From Crocosphaera sp. (lineage in GTDB: Bacteria > Cyanobacteriota > Cyanobacteriia > Cyanobacteriales > Microcystaceae), in NCBI GenBank assembly GCA_030066295.1, contig JASJBX010000046.1, positions 1 through 45,761 of the forward strand: a stretch of 45,761 bases of DNA. The letters run 5' to 3'. The translations under genes and the position numbers were made by a program. Within the stretch, counting starts at the first letter, position 1, and every line of letters starts with the position of its first letter. The notes under the pieces are model-generated. The model saw nothing but the letters and a program-made list of their open reading frames with translations. It did no database searches and was not told the DNA's origin. Positions 43,468 to 45,761 of the stretch are shown here, one piece after another.

Positions 43468-45761
43468 GTGTTCAATCAATTGAAATCTAAGGTAAAACAA
43501 CAATTGAGGGGTCTGTTGCTGTCTCTGGCCGATAAGTTAGACAGCGATCGCCCGACGACATCGGCAGTTAAGGCAGAAAAACCGAGACGATCTCGGAGAA
43601 GACGGCGCAGAAGACAGAATAAAGAACAAAATCAAAACATTTTCACCCAAACCCTGGTCACTCCCCTGCAAAAAATCGCTGCGGTGCGACACGGCCGACG
43701 GTTTTGGCTATTCTTGGGTATGGGGGTAGGGGTCAGTAGTGGTGCCATCACCCTCGGATACGGTGTCTATCAAATTGAAACCAGTATCACCGAATCAGTA
43801 GAAGATATTTTAGTGTATGCTCGTCCTGAAACGTTGACCATCGAAGCAGCCGATGGAGAGATATTACAACAAATTGGCCCGGTTACCCACGAAAAATTAA
43901 AAATCTGGCAAATTCCCGACACCGTTCAACAAGCGTTTATTGCCAGCGAAGACAGTCGCTTTAAAAACCATCGAGGGGTGGATATTCAAGGGATTATTCG
44001 TGCTGCTTTTTCCAACGTCCAAGCGGGGGAAGTCGTAGAAGGGGGAAGTACCATCACCCAACAGTTAGCGAGAATTGTCTTTTTAAATCAAGAGCGCAGT
44101 TTTACCCGAAAATTTAAAGAAATGCGCCTCGCCCAAAAAATTGAAAATAATTTCAGCAAACAGCAAATCCTAGAACGCTATCTAAACCTAGTTTACCTCG
44201 GCTCAGGAGCCTACGGGGTAGCTGATGCGGCTTGGGTCTATTTTAGTAAACCCATCGAAGACTTAACCATCTCCGAAGCCGCCATGTTAGCTGGCATTGT
44301 TCCGGCCCCTAGTGTCTACTCTCCCCTAGAGAACAAAGAGGCCGCCGAAAAACAACGGGATCTTGTGTTAAAAAGAATGGCCGAAGAAGAACTGATCAGT
44401 CAGACTCAGTTAGACAATGCCCTCGCCTCTCCCCTAACCCTCAACCCCAGTCAACCCAAGCGTTTCGCTCGAAAAGCCCCCTATTTTACCGACTATATCC
44501 AACAAGAACTACCCAAATACCTCTCAGACGAGATCATTAAAGCAGGGGGGATCACCGTGGAGACCACCCTTAATAGTCTCTGGCAAGTGGCCGCCGAAGA
44601 TGCCATCGATAACGCCATCCGTTATGGCAGATGGCAAGGATACAAACAAGCTTCATTAACCGCCGTTGACCCCCGCAATGGACAGATCAAGGTGATGGTG
44701 GGGGGAAATGACTACGAAAATCACCAATATAACCGTGTTACCCAAGCCAAACGGCAACCCGGATCAACCTTTAAAGCCTTTGTATATACCACCGCGATCG
44801 CCGCCGGGTTTTCTCCCTATCGCACCTTTACCGATGCCCCTTACATTGTCGATGGTTATCGTCCTGAAAACTATGGGGATAAATACAGTGGGGGGCAGGT
44901 ATCTCTACGTCAGGCCCTTGCTTCCTCTTTAAACGTGGTAGCGGTGCAAACCTTAGTCAAAGTGGGTTGGAACCCTATCATTAATATTGCCCAACGCATG
45001 GGCATTCAATCAGAACTTAAACCCACCTATTCCTTAGCATTGGGGGCTTGGGAAGTTACCTTATTAGAACTGACTAACGCTTATGCAACCTTAGCCAACG
45101 AAGGGGTTTATCAAGAAGCCCACGGCATTAGTCGTATTTTAGATCGTCATGGCAACGTACTGTATCAGGCCAAACCGGATACCTTACAGGCGATCGATGC
45201 CAATACTACTAACATTATGACCTGGATGTTACGGGGGGTGGTCACATCGGGAACAGGAACCCCCGCCAGACTAGGAAGACGACCGGTGGCTGGAAAAACA
45301 GGAACCTCCGATAAAGCCCGAGATTTATGGTTCGTCGGCTATATTCCCCAACTCACTGCTGGGGTTTGGTTGGGTAACGATAATAATAAGCCCACTTGGG
45401 GCGCAAGTACCACCGCAGCTAGGGTCTGGGGCGAGTTTATGAAAGAGGCAACGGAAGATATGGACATTGAGGCTTTTCCTGAGTTACCCCGTTTAGATGG
45501 ACGTAAAGGCAGCATTAAAGCTGAACCCCTCAAACCCAAAAAGGCCTATTACCAACGGGTCGCCCCTCCTGAAACGGAAACCCCACCCCAGGCCCGCCGA
45601 ACCACCGGTCGTCGTTACAGTCGTCGTTCTTCTCGGACGGCCCAACGTTCCACCCCTTCGAGACAAAGAACGGCCAGTCGTTCCCCTTCTCCTTCGAGAA
45701 CCACTACAGCAGCCCCAAAACCCAATCCTACCCCCGTTGAACCGGCTGCTCCATCCCCCGC
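43468..45761 (+). CDS. class A penicillin-binding protein (PBP1A-like), 3' end outside window
   Basis: Starts at GTG 43468 (protein MFNQLKSKVKQQLRGLLLSL) behind GAGGAG, and the frame is open to the window end (764 codons). A basic cytoplasmic N-terminus (RRSRRRRRRRQ-like) precedes one membrane helix (FWLFLGMGVGVSSGAITLGY). The glycosyltransferase domain GT51 has EDSRFKNHRGVD, GGSTITQQLARI and RYLNLVYLGSGAYG. The transpeptidase domain has the Ser of STFK (KRQPGSTFKAF), SSLN and KTGTSD. After the catalytic domain the tail is rich in Arg, Ser, Thr and Pro. It polymerises and crosslinks peptidoglycan at the outer face of the inner membrane. Confidence 0.94.
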   Translation, partial: MFNQLKSKVKQQLRGLLLSLADKLDSDRPTTSAVKAEKPRRSRRRRRRRQNKEQNQNIFTQTLVTPLQKIAAVRHGRRFWLFLGMGVGVSSGAITLGYGVYQIETSITESVEDILVYARPETLTIEAADGEILQQIGPVTHEKLKIWQIPDTVQQAFIASEDSRFKNHRGVDIQGIIRAAFSNVQAGEVVEGGSTITQQLARIVFLNQERSFTRKFKEMRLAQKIENNFSKQQILERYLNLVYLGSGAYGVADAAWVYFSKPIEDLTISEAAMLAGIVPAPSVYSPLENKEAAEKQRDLVLKRMAEEELISQTQLDNALASPLTLNPSQPKRFARKAPYFTDYIQQELPKYLSDEIIKAGGITVETTLNSLWQVAAEDAIDNAIRYGRWQGYKQASLTAVDPRNGQIKVMVGGNDYENHQYNRVTQAKRQPGSTFKAFVYTTAIAAGFSPYRTFTDAPYIVDGYRPENYGDKYSGGQVSLRQALASSLNVVAVQTLVKVGWNPIINIAQRMGIQSELKPTYSLALGAWEVTLLELTNAYATLANEGVYQEAHGISRILDRHGNVLYQAKPDTLQAIDANTTNIMTWMLRGVVTSGTGTPARLGRRPVAGKTGTSDKARDLWFVGYIPQLTAGVWLGNDNNKPTWGASTTAARVWGEFMKEATEDMDIEAFPELPRLDGRKGSIKAEPLKPKKAYYQRVAPPETETPPQARRTTGRRYSRRSSRTAQRSTPSRQRTASRSPSPSRTTTAAPKPNPTPVEPAAPSP

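Overview
The window is cyanobacterial chromosome, probably from a unicellular Cyanothece/Crocosphaera-like strain. The evidence is the low-to-moderate GC content, scattered HIP1 octamers (GCGATCGC), two PEP-CTERM proteins, tandem nonamer repeats, a plsX-fabH-fabD cluster, and a type V-K CRISPR-associated transposon (CAST) gene set of the kind known from cyanobacteria.

Layout. 1-5850: two short ORFs that may be one frameshifted gene, a DnaJ-like chaperone, methionine aminopeptidase, and the fatty-acid genes plsX, fabH and fabD. 5879-5952: tRNA-Pro(CGG). 5963-about 31800: two type V-K CASTs, one nested in the other. 32003-40685: a giant RHS/YD-repeat protein flanked by two PEP-CTERM proteins. 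40874-45761: NAD kinase, a small secreted protein, a DUF1036-like secreted protein, and a class A penicillin-binding protein cut by the window end.

The CAST region is the main result. Element A (about 5985-21379) is complete and reads on the minus strand: left end, tnsB, tnsC, tniQ, cargo (a 2666-aa SdrD-repeat protein with a probable thioester adhesin domain, opposite strand), cas12k, tracrRNA, a two-repeat degenerate CRISPR array, right end. Its last crRNA carries a 14-nt exact match to the tRNA-Pro anticodon arm, a homing guide. Element B (21380-about 31800, plus its detached outer 22 bp at 5963-5984) is ShCAST-like. It holds a divergent right end, a 5-repeat array, a tracrRNA, cas12k, a divergent MerR gene (cvkR-like), a restriction-modification cargo with its own MerR gene, tniQ, and a tnsB-tnsC pair fused by an internal deletion.

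The outer 22 bp beside the tRNA and the sequence beginning at 21381 join into one ShCAST-like terminus. Element A therefore appears to have jumped into the right end of element B. The B terminus lies 60 bp beyond the base before the tRNA-Pro protospacer, the insertion spacing known for ShCAST.

Neither element encodes a normal AAA+ TnsC. In A the gene is intact, but the Walker A lysine and the Walker B acidic residues are replaced. In B the Walker motifs are perfect, but the gene has lost its start and is joined to a truncated tnsB. The two elements also use different TnsB-box sequences at their ends.
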